64,000 nt of DNA from GCA-958296115 sp965222445 (GCA_965222445.1 CBDCTY010000002.1:372001-436000); one strand, 5' to 3'; counted from the stretch's first letter, positions 44,116-54,279 are shown. Notes: generated from the letters alone by a model not told the origin. A program made the numbers and translations.

Positions 44116-46773
44116 ATGCCAAAAGGACGAGCCAAACGGCCCAAGTCAGTCGAGACCCTCACACACGAGGAGGCCCGGCGGAGAAACCTGCCGTCAGCCG
44201 AGCACCAGCCTCTGATGCGAGAGGAGGAGCAGAGCGCCGTTCGCGTGGCCTACGAGCGGCGCAACCGCGATCTGGATCCTCAGCTCGTGTGGCGGGGCAA
44301 GGACGAGCAGGACTCGGAGGACCTGGAGGTCAACGTCCCGCCGCTGTACATCCAGGAGCGGACCCACCCGAAGGTACTGGTCGACGACCTGATGCGGCAA
44401 ACCGGCAGCGGCGGGACATCGGAGGACGAAGGGCGACAGCAGGGGTTCGCGGACCTGTTCGCCGACTTCAACGGCCTGCCGTCCGAGGACGCGAAGACCG
44501 AGTTCTACCAGCACGACGCCAACTGGTCGAACCGCATGATCCTCGGCGACAGCCTGCAGGTGATGGCGTCGCTCGCCGAGCGCGAGGGACTGCGGGGCAA
44601 GGTGCAGTGCATCTATGTCGACCCGCCCTACGGCATCAAGTTCAACTCCAACTTCCAGTGGTCCACGACCAGCCGCGACGTGCGTGACGGCAACGCCGCT
44701 CACATCACCCGCGAGCCGGAGCAGGTGAAGGCATTCCGCGACACTTGGCGCGACGGGATTCACTCGTACCTGACCTACCTGCGCGACCGCCTAACCGTGG
44801 CCCGAGACTTGCTCTCCGATTCGGGTTCGATCTTCGTGCAGATTGGGGATGAGAACGTTCATCGTGTGCGAGCACTCATGGACGAGGTATTTGGGGACGG
44901 AAACTTCATCAGTCTTATAACCTATCGCACGAGCAGCGGAACCACGCAACAGAGTTCAGTCAAACGCGTATCGGACTACATAGTTTGGTACTGTAAAGAC
45001 TCGGACTCGATTAAGTTCCGGAGGCTACTTGAGGATAAGCACGTTGATACCAGTATGTACAATCAACTGGAACTTGAGAATGGGACTCGACGTCCTATGA
45101 CCGCAGACGAAAGACGTGACCCTTCAACTTGCCCTGCCGACGCCCGACCATACCAGAAGCTTCCAGTTCATTCTATGGCTTCTGGAGACCATGAGCCACG
45201 GGCGATTTTTGGAGCCGTCTGGCGCATACCGCCAACTTCTCATTGGCGGTATGCGCCAGACGGCTTTACGAGACTTTACAAAGCCTCACGCATCCATCCT
45301 GACAGGACAGCCCTCAGAGCGGTCTACCATCACGATGACTATCCAGCCTTCGAAATCTCAAACTCATGGATCGATACTGGCCCTGAAATTGAGAAGTCTT
45401 ATGTAGTTCAGACTTCAACGTCACCAATTGAACGCTGCATCCTGATGACGACCGATCCCGGAGACTTAGTGCTGGATCCAACCTGTGGGTCAGGCACCAC
45501 CGCCCATGCCTCTGAGAAGTGGGGCCGCCGCTGGATCACCATCGACACCTCTCGTGTGGCACTCGCCCTAGCCCGTGCCCGTATCATGGGAGGCCGATAT
45601 CCGTACTACCTACTCTCAGACAGCCGTGATGGGCAAGTCAAGCAGGCGGAGATCGAGCGCAAGGCCGCATCAGAGTCTCCTACATACGGGGATATCCGCC
45701 AAGGCTTCGTCTACGAGAGGGTGCCGCACATCACGCTACGGGCCATCGCCAACAACACGGAGATCGACGTTATCTGGGAGGACGCCCAGGAGGATTTGGA
45801 GTCCCTTAGAGAGGAGTTGAACCACGTGCTCGGCGAGTCGTGGGAGGAGTGGGAAGTTCCCCGCGATGCGGATAAGGTCTGGCCGGATGACGCACGAAGT
45901 CTTCACGCCCAATGGTGGGAGCGACGCATCGCGCGCCAGAAGGAGATCGACACTTCCATAGCCGCCAAGGCCGACTACGAGAACCTATACGACAAGCCCC
46001 ATGAGGACCGAAGCAAGGTAAGGGTCGCGGGGCCATTCACGGTCGAGAGCATCTCACCACACCGTGTCCTTGGAGTAAACGAGGACGGTGACGTCATCGC
46101 AGAGTCGTCCAACGGTTACGGGAGCGAATATGACTTCGCTCAGGTCATGCTGGACAACCTGGGAACCTCTGGCGTACAGCAGGCCAATAGAGAGGACAGG
46201 ATAGAGTTCACGTCCATCACCCCCTGGCCGGGGCGTTTGGTGTGCGCTGATGGGCGCTACGTGGAGGGCGGCGAGGAGAACGGCATCGAGCGCCGCGCCG
46301 CGATCTTCATCGGCCCCGAGTTCGGCACGGTGTCCCGCCCGGACCTCGTGGAAGCGGCGCGCGAGGCCGCTGACGGCGGATTCGATGTCCTAATCGCCTG
46401 TGCCTTCAACTACGAGGCGCACACCACCGAGTTCGAGAGCCTTGGGCGGGTCCCTGTGCTGAAGGCTCGCATGAACGCCGACCTCCACATGGCCGAAGAC
46501 CTGAAGAACACGGGCAAGGGCAACCTGTTCGTGATCTTCGGAGAGCCGGACATCGACATCCTCGACGCGGACGATGGCCGGATCCAGGTAAGGGTCAACG
46601 GCGTGGACGTGTTCCATCCCAATACGGGCGAAGTACGCAGCGACGGGCCGGAGGGAATCGCCTGCTGGTTCATCGACACCGACTACAACGAAGAGGCGTT
46701 CTTCGTCCGTCACGCCTACTTCCTGGGAGCCAGCGACCCATACAAGTCGCTGAAGACCACGCTCAGGGCTTGA
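44116..46773 (+). CDS. Site-specific DNA methyltransferase (type III Mod-like), 3' frameshift
   Basis: An 885-residue protein as it reads now. CIYVDPPYGIKFNSNFQW is motif IV (DPPY, about residue 167) and VLDPTCGSGTTAHASEKWGR is motif I (about residue 455), the order of beta-class N6-adenine or N4-cytosine methyltransferases. The recognition part lies between and after them. At its end, LKTTLRA meets TGA at 46771-46773; removing one T restores EIDADAWATLHSDTSRPFNK and INHLGDEVLKVFRVE to a TGA at 46907, the normal C-terminus of this family. The truncated 44 residues may or may not be needed. Confidence 0.83.
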   Translation: MPKGRAKRPKSVETLTHEEARRRNLPSAEHQPLMREEEQSAVRVAYERRNRDLDPQLVWRGKDEQDSEDLEVNVPPLYIQERTHPKVLVDDLMRQTGSGGTSEDEGRQQGFADLFADFNGLPSEDAKTEFYQHDANWSNRMILGDSLQVMASLAEREGLRGKVQCIYVDPPYGIKFNSNFQWSTTSRDVRDGNAAHITREPEQVKAFRDTWRDGIHSYLTYLRDRLTVARDLLSDSGSIFVQIGDENVHRVRALMDEVFGDGNFISLITYRTSSGTTQQSSVKRVSDYIVWYCKDSDSIKFRRLLEDKHVDTSMYNQLELENGTRRPMTADERRDPSTCPADARPYQKLPVHSMASGDHEPRAIFGAVWRIPPTSHWRYAPDGFTRLYKASRIHPDRTALRAVYHHDDYPAFEISNSWIDTGPEIEKSYVVQTSTSPIERCILMTTDPGDLVLDPTCGSGTTAHASEKWGRRWITIDTSRVALALARARIMGGRYPYYLLSDSRDGQVKQAEIERKAASESPTYGDIRQGFVYERVPHITLRAIANNTEIDVIWEDAQEDLESLREELNHVLGESWEEWEVPRDADKVWPDDARSLHAQWWERRIARQKEIDTSIAAKADYENLYDKPHEDRSKVRVAGPFTVESISPHRVLGVNEDGDVIAESSNGYGSEYDFAQVMLDNLGTSGVQQANREDRIEFTSITPWPGRLVCADGRYVEGGEENGIERRAAIFIGPEFGTVSRPDLVEAAREAADGGFDVLIACAFNYEAHTTEFESLGRVPVLKARMNADLHMAEDLKNTGKGNLFVIFGEPDIDILDADDGRIQVRVNGVDVFHPNTGEVRSDGPEGIACWFIDTDYNEEAFFVRHAYFLGASDPYKSLKTTLRA

Positions 46774-46978
46774 GATCGACGCAGATGCCTGGGCGACGCT
46801 CCACAGCGACACCTCGCGCCCGTTCAACAAGCCCGACTCCAGCCGCATCGCCGTCAAAGTCATCAATCACCTCGGCGACGAGGTGCTGAAGGTGTTCCGG
46901 GTAGAATGAACTGGCTTAACTCAAACGGGAGTTGTGTAGGATGAACTGGGAAGGCATTGCTGCCTCGGGGACTACAGG

Positions 46979-49750
46979 ATGACGTTTACGAGACAGGACG
47001 CTGACAACTGGGCGAAAGAGGTGCCGGGTGCGCGGTGGCTCAAGGCCGATCTGCACATCCACACCGTGGACGACCTTCCGGGACGCAGGGCGAAGTTCCC
47101 GGCCGACGTTAACGGGGACCCGCAGGCGTCCAATACCATTTCGGCCTACGCCAAGCGGTTCCTTCAGAGCGCGGCGGAACGTGGCGTGCGGGTGCTTGGC
47201 ATCACACCGCACTCGCCCCGCGTCGGAACCGCAGCGGAGACCAGTGTGGTGTGGAGGATAGTGGAAGAGTGGAACAGCGGCGTCGATGACGATGATGTCC
47301 CGTTCCGGGAAAAGATATACGCTGTGTTCCCCGGCTTCGAACCGTCCTTCAACCAAGGTCGCAGCGGACTACACATGCTGTTCCTGTTCGATCCGGAGAT
47401 AGGCCGCACCGACTATCTAAAGGCCTTCGACCTTGTGATGGGTGGGGTGTCGCCGTGGAATGGGCGCGAGCTTCAACTGTCCGGGAGGGGCGCCAGTGAT
47501 GCGTTCAGTGAACTCCGCAAGTTCCACCGTCGTGAAGGTCGCAGGTCAGATGATGGTGGCTTCCAATGGAACTATATGACGCTTGCGCCTCACATCGACC
47601 AAGAGAAGGGACTGCTTGGAGCACAGGGGATGCATGTGCTGAACCTCTTCCCACACTCTGAGGTGGCCGGCCTAGAGCTCGGTGATGAAAAGTTGCCCGA
47701 GGATTACATGGGAGGCGGTTTGGATCTGGCGAAAAGAATGGCGGAGCTTCGGCAGGCGTTCTACCACAGTAGTGATGCCTATAGGATCGACGAAATTGGC
47801 AAGCGCCATACATGGCTCAAGCTCGCCAGTCCTAGGATAGAGGCGTTGCGGCAGGCGTTCATCGCCAGCGAATCAAGAATGCGGATAGGATACGAACGTG
47901 GTGAAGACGGCACCTTGTACGAAGCTCCAGATCCCCCCGACGTAACTATGAACAAACGTCCGTGGCTGAAGTCCGTCAGGGTCTCCGGCAAGGCTTCGTT
48001 CTTCGGCGCCGGCGGTGAAGACGGACAGGGCAGCCATTTCGACTTCAGCCCCGACCTTACTTGCGTCATTGGCGGCAGCATGACGGGCAAGAGCACCCTC
48101 CTCGACGGTCTGAGAGTGCATGTCGACGCCCCGCTGCCAGAGGACGACAGCGTGAGGAAACAGGTTGAGGCGCGCGGCAGGGACCGCTTTCTGAGTGGCT
48201 CTGCGGAGGTTCTTCTCGACTGTCCTGGTCGGGATCCGACTGCGGCGCCTCGTGAGCAGTGGCCTGCGGAGTTCTACACGCAGACCGAGTTGCAGAGGCT
48301 GGCGCAGAACCCCGAGGCTGTAGAGGACATTCTCGCCAGGCTGGTGGCGTCTGAGACACAAGACATCATGGAACGTGAGGGACGCTTGGGCGAGCTCGAC
48401 GGGGAATTGACTCGCGCCGCCGGTCGTCTCGCGAAACTAGGCGACGACCAGGCGGATGCCGAGCAGGCATTCCAGAGAAGCCAGAGAGCGGCAGAGGAGC
48501 TTGCCGCATTTTCGGATGCCGGCGTGGAGAGCTTGAATCGCGTGTCCAGCGATCTGAGCCGCTCGCGGGGTTCTGCAAAGGCTGCGACTGAGCTGGCGGG
48601 CGAGGTGGACAGGCTCTTGGAATCTATATCGGTGGTAGACATACCGGATATCGACGACGGCCTTACCGGAGTGCTCGAAGCCGCGGGGATAGTTGAGGGC
48701 GAAGTGGACTTCCGCGCGCGGTGGGACCGTATTCGACGCTCGCTAAGGTCCGCTAAGGACGAGTTGGGTGCGGCGAGTGTTGTGCTCAAGTCCATAGTTG
48801 ATGCGCTGGAAGACCACGAGGATAGTGTCCGTGTACGGGTAGACCGCGATTTGGCGGCCCGTGAACTGGATGGAGCGAGGATCAATCAGCTCCAGGAGCT
48901 GACCGCTCAGGCTTCACTGCTGGAGAGCTATCAGGCGCATCTCAATGAACAGCGAGGCACGCTTCTCCGCGCTAAGGACAAGTTCGAAACACTGCGCCAA
49001 GAGCGAAGGGACCTTGTGCAGCAGCAGCGATGCGCGTTCGACCGTGTGATGGATGCGGTCCATTCCCAGTTCGACGGCCGAATAGAGGCCCGTCGGATCG
49101 ATGAAGGCCGCAAAGACACTCTGGATCGTCTTCTCAGGGCGTTGAATCAGAGGGGGATCACACGATGGTGGAATGATTTGACGGATGAGCAGCGGCCCGC
49201 GCCCGATGACCTGCTCGAAAAGCTAGCCTCTGGGCATTTGGAAGAAGTCGGAATGAGCGAAGCAGTGGGTGAAACGTTCCGGGTGCAATTCACCCCATCG
49301 AGACAGCGCGAACTGGCAGCCCTCCGTTGTCCAGATAACTACGTGCTGGAATTCATGATGGGAGATGGCAGCTATCGGCCGCTAAGGGACCTTTCCGGCG
49401 GCCAGCGGGTGAACCTCTTGCTCTCTCTCCTGTTGGAGACAAATGACGAGCGGCCTCTGGTAATTGATCAGCCCGAGGATGAACTGGACAACCGGTTTTT
49501 GTTCGAGACGATGCTTCCTGCACTCAAGCGGCTCAAGGGACGCAGGCAGATCATAGTAGCGACGCACAACGCGAATATAGTGGTCAACGGGGACGCCGAC
49601 CAAGTGATTCAATTGGAAGCGACCGCCGACCATGGATATGTTGCACGTTCAGGGGCCATCGAAGAGCCCGCCGTCCGAGATGCTATCGTCCAGACGGTTG
49701 ATGGAGGTGACGAGGCATTTCGTCTGCGTCGGTTGAAGTACGGCTTCTAG
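46979..49750 (+). CDS. TrlF-type ATPase with N-terminal PHP domain and SMC-like ATPase
   Basis: A 923-residue protein. Residues about 20-110 hold the PHP phosphoesterase motifs LKADLHIHTVDD and VLGITPHSP. The ATPase begins with CVIGGSMTGKSTLLDG (Walker A, about residue 365), has a long coiled-coil (about 450-700), then DLSGGQRVNLLLSLLLETND (signature), LVIDQPEDELDN (Walker B, D-loop) and IIVATHNANIVVNGD (switch histidine). The layout matches TrlF-like ATPases, found with restriction-type systems. It probably cleaves nucleic acid or nucleotides when ATP-bound. It is followed 10 bases later by the Schlafen-like gene. Confidence 0.8.
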   Translation: MTFTRQDADNWAKEVPGARWLKADLHIHTVDDLPGRRAKFPADVNGDPQASNTISAYAKRFLQSAAERGVRVLGITPHSPRVGTAAETSVVWRIVEEWNSGVDDDDVPFREKIYAVFPGFEPSFNQGRSGLHMLFLFDPEIGRTDYLKAFDLVMGGVSPWNGRELQLSGRGASDAFSELRKFHRREGRRSDDGGFQWNYMTLAPHIDQEKGLLGAQGMHVLNLFPHSEVAGLELGDEKLPEDYMGGGLDLAKRMAELRQAFYHSSDAYRIDEIGKRHTWLKLASPRIEALRQAFIASESRMRIGYERGEDGTLYEAPDPPDVTMNKRPWLKSVRVSGKASFFGAGGEDGQGSHFDFSPDLTCVIGGSMTGKSTLLDGLRVHVDAPLPEDDSVRKQVEARGRDRFLSGSAEVLLDCPGRDPTAAPREQWPAEFYTQTELQRLAQNPEAVEDILARLVASETQDIMEREGRLGELDGELTRAAGRLAKLGDDQADAEQAFQRSQRAAEELAAFSDAGVESLNRVSSDLSRSRGSAKAATELAGEVDRLLESISVVDIPDIDDGLTGVLEAAGIVEGEVDFRARWDRIRRSLRSAKDELGAASVVLKSIVDALEDHEDSVRVRVDRDLAARELDGARINQLQELTAQASLLESYQAHLNEQRGTLLRAKDKFETLRQERRDLVQQQRCAFDRVMDAVHSQFDGRIEARRIDEGRKDTLDRLLRALNQRGITRWWNDLTDEQRPAPDDLLEKLASGHLEEVGMSEAVGETFRVQFTPSRQRELAALRCPDNYVLEFMMGDGSYRPLRDLSGGQRVNLLLSLLLETNDERPLVIDQPEDELDNRFLFETMLPALKRLKGRRQIIVATHNANIVVNGDADQVIQLEATADHGYVARSGAIEEPAVRDAIVQTVDGGDEAFRLRRLKYGF

Positions 49751-49760
49751 GAGGCCGGGA

Positions 49761-50948
49761 ATGGAATGGCTGAGAATCCTTGAGTGTATCGAACGAGGTG
49801 AGGATAGACACACCGAGTTCAAACGTGGGCTTGGCGATCTGTCGGCGGTCGGCAAATCAGTTTGCGCCTTCGCGAACACTGAGGGAGGCGTCATCATACT
49901 AGGCGTAACCGATACTACCCGGCAGATTGTGGGTGTCAAGGAGGACGCTGAACAGGTCCAAGAGAAGTTAGCGTCGTTTCTTCAGTCTGGCTGCAGCTCA
50001 CCGGTTTCTGCTCGCGCCGGGCGACATGAGAGTCCGAACGGTTGGGTCCACTGGCTTGAGGTCCCTCGCCAGCGCGGCTTTGAGCCCTTACGGTACGGTG
50101 GTCGAGTGTGGGTACGCCGGGAACGGAGCAGCGTCGAGCCATCTCCGACTGAGCTTCAAGAGCTATACAACGCCTTTGGGTACATCTTCACTGAGGAACG
50201 CACGATACAAGCTGCGACGGCGGCTCATGTCGATCTTCAAGTCTTCCACGCCTATCTCCAAGAGGTCGGACTCGACATCGAGGACGAACCCCAGCCCGAT
50301 GATGAGGACGACCTCCGTAATCGCGGTGTGGTAGCGGAGTTGGGAGGCGTGTTGCATCCTACGCTCTACGGCGTGCTGGCATTTGGCAAGGAGCCACAAA
50401 GCTATCCGCAAACACAAAACTTCCGGGTAGAGTGTGTCGCATACGAGGGCGACGACCGGGCTTCGAATGTGCTGCAAGTGGCTGAAGCCTCAGGCCGTCT
50501 GGACGAACAAGTACTACGAGCGGTCGGCTGGTTCTCGAGCCTCGGGCGGTTCGAGTCGTACCGTGGACTGATCAGGGAAGACCATCCGTTGCTGCCACAG
50601 GCGGCTCTTCGAGAGTCGCTGGTAAACGCTGTGGTGCACAGGGACTACGCAATCACCGGATCGAAGGTGCTGCTTGAGGTTTTCACTCGGCACGTAGACG
50701 TGACGAGCCCGGGCGGATTGCCCAATCACATGAGTGTCGAGAGTGTCCAGGCCGGCGGTCATCCGCGGTCGAGGAACGAGTCGATGGCGAACTACATGCT
50801 GGTGATGGGTTACATGGAGCAGCGGGGCAGGGGTTGGCCTGTGATGCGCAGGGCAATGCGCGAGTTCAACGGAACCGAACCTGAGATTACGCAGGGAGAC
50901 TCTGGCGCATTTGTCAGATTGAGATTCCATCTCGAATCATTAAAGTAG
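49761..50948 (+). CDS. Schlafen/AlbA_2-domain ATP-binding protein
   Basis: A 395-residue protein. The N-terminal RHTEFKRGLGDLSAVGKSVC plus FANTEGGVIILGV is the Schlafen AlbA_2 motif. A second part (ALRESLVNAVVHRDYAITGS and VDVTSPGGLPNHMSVE) is the C-terminal ATPase-like (HATPase_c_4) region. Such proteins are often found in antiphage islands and act on nucleic acids or as regulators. It follows the TrlF-like gene after 10 bases and precedes the RelE-UvrD gene by four bases. Confidence 0.82.
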   Translation: MEWLRILECIERGEDRHTEFKRGLGDLSAVGKSVCAFANTEGGVIILGVTDTTRQIVGVKEDAEQVQEKLASFLQSGCSSPVSARAGRHESPNGWVHWLEVPRQRGFEPLRYGGRVWVRRERSSVEPSPTELQELYNAFGYIFTEERTIQAATAAHVDLQVFHAYLQEVGLDIEDEPQPDDEDDLRNRGVVAELGGVLHPTLYGVLAFGKEPQSYPQTQNFRVECVAYEGDDRASNVLQVAEASGRLDEQVLRAVGWFSSLGRFESYRGLIREDHPLLPQAALRESLVNAVVHRDYAITGSKVLLEVFTRHVDVTSPGGLPNHMSVESVQAGGHPRSRNESMANYMLVMGYMEQRGRGWPVMRRAMREFNGTEPEITQGDSGAFVRLRFHLESLK

Positions 50949-50952
50949 TGAC

Positions 50953-52974
50953 ATGGACTTTCGGATTGCCGATACGTTTACGGGTAGTCTTACGAGGTTG
51001 ACCGGCGACGAGCAGAAGGTCATCAAGACCACGGCCTTCGATCTACAAATGGACCCATCCCGTCCGGGCCTGCAACTCCACAGGCTTGATGGGGGACGAG
51101 ACCGCAACTTCTGGTCTGTACGGGTTAGCCGCGACATCAGGATCATCGTCCACCGGACCCAAAGTAGCCTCATGCTCTGCTACGTCGACCACCACGACGA
51201 GGCGTACAGTTGGGCAGTGCGACGCAAGCTAGAGACCCATCCAAAGACCGGCGCTGCCCAACTGGTCGAGGTGCGAGAGACTGTCGAGGAGATTGCCGTC
51301 CCAGTATATGTTCCGGTAGCGCAGGAAGCGCAACCCAAGCGCCTCCCGTTCGCCGGTTTGTCAGACGATCAACTGCTGAGCTATGGGGTCCCTGCCGAGT
51401 GGCTGCCCGACATCCATACCGCCGATGAGGACGGCATTCTCGATCTTGCCAGCCATCTGCCAAGTGAGGCTGCAGAAGCGCTCTTGGAGTTGGCCACTGG
51501 CGGGACGCCCCAGGTTCCTAGCCCTGTTGCAGCAGGTATCGACCCATTCGATCACCCTGACGCGCAGCGCCGCTTCCGCGTCATGCGCGATTGGGAAGCG
51601 TTGGAGCAGGCCCTCGACTACCCGTGGGAGAAGTGGGCAATCTTCCTGCATCCGTCCCAGCGTGCGATAGTCGAACGGGACTATACCGGTCCTGCCAGAG
51701 TCTCAGGCTCGGCGGGTACGGGGAAGACCATCGTTGCGCTACATCGTGCGGTACATCTGGCTCGTACGAATCCCAACGCCAGAGTGCTGCTGACGACATT
51801 CTCGGAGACGCTCGCTAACTCGCTGCGCGACCGGCTGCGTATACTCGTCAGCTCCGAGCCCCGACTCGCAGAGCGAGTGGAAGTCTACGCCATGGACGCT
51901 CTTGGGGAGAGGCTGTTCGAGCTCAACCTGGGCGCGCCTTCGTATGCCTCGGAAGCGCAGATCTACACGCTGATCGAGGAGGCGGCTACCAACGTCGAGG
52001 GCAATAGGTTTGCGACGAGCTTCGTGCTGACGGAGTGGAAGCAGGTTGTGGATGCGTGGCAGCTCGATACATGGGAAGCCTATCGTGATGTCCCTCGCCT
52101 CGGCCGCAGGCGGCGGTTACCCGAAAGCCAACGCCAAGTTCTGTGGTCAATCTTCGAGCATGTACGGTCAGGGCTCAAAGAGCGGAATCTAACCACACGT
52201 TCGGAGATGTTTGGGCAGCTTGCGTCCAGGTTCGGCGAGACCCAGCGGTCGCCATTCGACTTCATAGTCGTGGACGAGGCGCAAGATATAGGCGTATCCC
52301 AGCTTCGCTTCCTTGCATCTCTGGGAGCGGAGCGGCCCGATGGACTCTTCTTCGCAGGGGATCTGGGCCAGCGCATCTTCCAGCAGCCGTTCTCGTGGCA
52401 AGCGCTGGGCGTGGAGATACGTGGGCGCTCCCGCACGCTGAAGATCAACTACCGGACCTCACACCAGATCAGGAAACGGTCCGACCTTCTCTTGGGGACG
52501 GAAATATCCGACATCGACGGCAACACGGAAGAGCGCTCAGGCACGATATCGGTATTCAACGGCCCCGAGCCGTCCATAGCGATTGCCGAATCCGCTGAGG
52601 AAGAACCCACGGCCGTCGCCGACTGGCTAATTGAGTTAATTGGACGAGGCCTGGAGCCTCACGAGATCAGCGTCTTCGTCAGATCAACCGATCAGGTCGA
52701 CCGTGCCACTACTGCTATCGAGGCCGCCGGGCTACGGTCCAGAGTCCTGGGCGATTACGTTCAGACGACCGGAAGGCACGTCTCGGTCAGCACCATGCAT
52801 TTGGCGAAGGGACTGGAGTTCCGCGCCGTTGCTGTCATGGCCTGCGACGATGAGGTCATCCCGCTTCAGGAGCGGATTGAGTCGGTCACCGACGACTCGG
52901 ACTTGGAAGATGTAGAGACTTCTCCGGCTGTCGTATCGTGTCAGAGGCGACAGGCATTCCAGAGGAAACCGTGA
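50953..52974 (+). CDS. RelE-like domain fused to a UvrD/Rep-type helicase, C-terminally truncated
   Basis: A 673-residue protein. Residues 1-95 resemble a RelE/ParE toxin fold (FTGSLTRLTGDEQKVIKTTA, FWSVRVSRDIRIIVHR). The helicase has motif I GSAGTGKTIVALHRA, motif II FIVVDEAQDIG, motif III-like FFAGDLGQRIFQ and motif V VSTMHLAKGLEFRAVAVMAC. Motif VI, normally LLYVALTRA, is missing: after DDSDLEDV the sequence becomes unrelated, so the last 50-100 residues have been lost or replaced. Without motif VI helicase activity is doubtful. Confidence 0.8.
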   Translation: MDFRIADTFTGSLTRLTGDEQKVIKTTAFDLQMDPSRPGLQLHRLDGGRDRNFWSVRVSRDIRIIVHRTQSSLMLCYVDHHDEAYSWAVRRKLETHPKTGAAQLVEVRETVEEIAVPVYVPVAQEAQPKRLPFAGLSDDQLLSYGVPAEWLPDIHTADEDGILDLASHLPSEAAEALLELATGGTPQVPSPVAAGIDPFDHPDAQRRFRVMRDWEALEQALDYPWEKWAIFLHPSQRAIVERDYTGPARVSGSAGTGKTIVALHRAVHLARTNPNARVLLTTFSETLANSLRDRLRILVSSEPRLAERVEVYAMDALGERLFELNLGAPSYASEAQIYTLIEEAATNVEGNRFATSFVLTEWKQVVDAWQLDTWEAYRDVPRLGRRRRLPESQRQVLWSIFEHVRSGLKERNLTTRSEMFGQLASRFGETQRSPFDFIVVDEAQDIGVSQLRFLASLGAERPDGLFFAGDLGQRIFQQPFSWQALGVEIRGRSRTLKINYRTSHQIRKRSDLLLGTEISDIDGNTEERSGTISVFNGPEPSIAIAESAEEEPTAVADWLIELIGRGLEPHEISVFVRSTDQVDRATTAIEAAGLRSRVLGDYVQTTGRHVSVSTMHLAKGLEFRAVAVMACDDEVIPLQERIESVTDDSDLEDVETSPAVVSCQRRQAFQRKP

Positions 52975-53078
52975 TAACCATCTGGAAGCAGCGTAATAAG
53001 CCCTTCGCATCCCAAATGCAGAAACATTGGAAGGCCATCGCAGAACGCAACGGGCCATTCCATTCCACGGAGGGCTGA

Positions 53079-53756
53079 CCCCAACTCGAGCTTACGGACC
53101 CAGTCGTCCTCCTATCGGTAGACCTTTCCTGTTCCAGGTCACCAATGTGCCTTGGCCTAGGTCGTGCACTTGCATGACCACTGGCCGGGGCGTTTGACTC
53201 GCGCGTAGGTGTAAAGGGTGTCGATGGCCAGTGGTGACGGGCTGGGACCCCTCGATGCCCGACACGGAAGAGGACAGGTGGGCAATTGGGAGGTCACTCC
53301 GGCGCGCGACGGTGTATCTGCGGAGACGGACGCGGGCGCTACCATGGACGTGCCCAAGGACGTGTAGGCTGAGCTACGTCAGCGCGCCGAGCAAGAGGGC
53401 GGGCCTGTGAGCGCGACCGCGTCCGTCCGGTTCTCGCACGATCTGGTGACCCGCGAGACAGACGCCGACGTGAGTCTGCCGAGCGCGATGTCGCCAGCCG
53501 CGCAGCCGCGCTTGCGGCCGCTGCTAAGGACGCGCCTTGGGAACAGGGCGGGGCGCTATCGGGCGCTCTCAACCCCCGGTACCAGAAGATATTTGACAGT
53601 ATGCAGACGGAAGGGCAGCAGTCCAAGGTAGCGAGAAGACGGGGGGGCGGGCGCCGGCGCGATGACCTGAAGGACAGCGCGTACACGATGCCACAGATCG
53701 TGATTGAGCAGGAGCCCGCATCCCTGCGGCGCGTGGGGTAGGGACATGACCACGGG
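53079..53756. other. Gap with unassigned open frames
   Basis: About 680 bases between the helicase and the HTH gene. A frame near 53560-53743 on the plus strand reads ALNPRYQKIFDSMQTEGQQS and PQIVIEQEPASLRRVG, which is protein-like but has no recognised family and no clear start. Another (MDVPKDV, then a TAG) is broken early. It looks like the edge of a decayed mobile element. Confidence 0.35.
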
Positions 53757-53760
53757 CGAG

Positions 53761-54063
53761 TTAGCCGCCTCCCGACAGGCGTTTGTACATCTCTGCATAC
53801 TTCCGCGACAGCTCAGGGGCGACTTCACGGTCGCCAGCTTTGCTGCGCACGCGGTTGAGGGGTGGCAGGTCGCTGGCTTCCTCCAGGGCCTCGTGGATGC
53901 GCCGGTACGTGTGTCCATTGACGAGGCGGCTGACTGCGCTGTGAGACAGACCAAAGGCGTCTGCCAACTCGTTGACTCGATAGCCCGCGCGATAACGTTT
54001 GAGAATCTCGATCACCTGATCGGTCGGGATGAGCTTTTCGCGTGCATGTGTGCGTGCTGCCAT
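53761..54063 (-). CDS. Helix-turn-helix protein
   Basis: A 100-residue protein with a likely HTH near residues 15-50 (IEILKRYRAGYRVNELADAF, GLSHSAVSRLVNGHTYRR). The C-terminal half is charged and helical. It is divergent from the P-loop ATPase gene at 54280 across a 216-base, lower-GC gap, the layout of a phage or plasmid regulator. Target unknown. Confidence 0.6.
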   Translation of the reverse strand: MAARTHAREKLIPTDQVIEILKRYRAGYRVNELADAFGLSHSAVSRLVNGHTYRRIHEALEEASDLPPLNRVRSKAGDREVAPELSRKYAEMYKRLSGGG

Positions 54064-54279
54064 TGCGTACCTCTATGGTGCGGTCTCGTGCGCGGGCGCC
54101 ACGGAAACCAGCCTATGTCGTGTACTGTATCAGAATTCGCGTTCGGCTGTCAGATACGAAAGCGGGCCGGTGGGCGGGGCGGTTGTGTAGACAGACCAAA
54201 AAACCCCAACCTATATTATATAAGAGGGTATTACTATTACCGCACTTTCGGACTAGACCGCTGTGGGGGGGTGCCCTAG
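54064..54279. promoter_or_regulatory. Divergent intergenic region, AT-rich
   Basis: Between the HTH gene and the P-loop ATPase gene. The part near 54210-54240 (CCTATATTATATAAGAGGGT) is much richer in AT than the surroundings and includes TATATT/TATAAG elements that could serve as promoters. No operator repeat is obvious. Confidence 0.3.
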
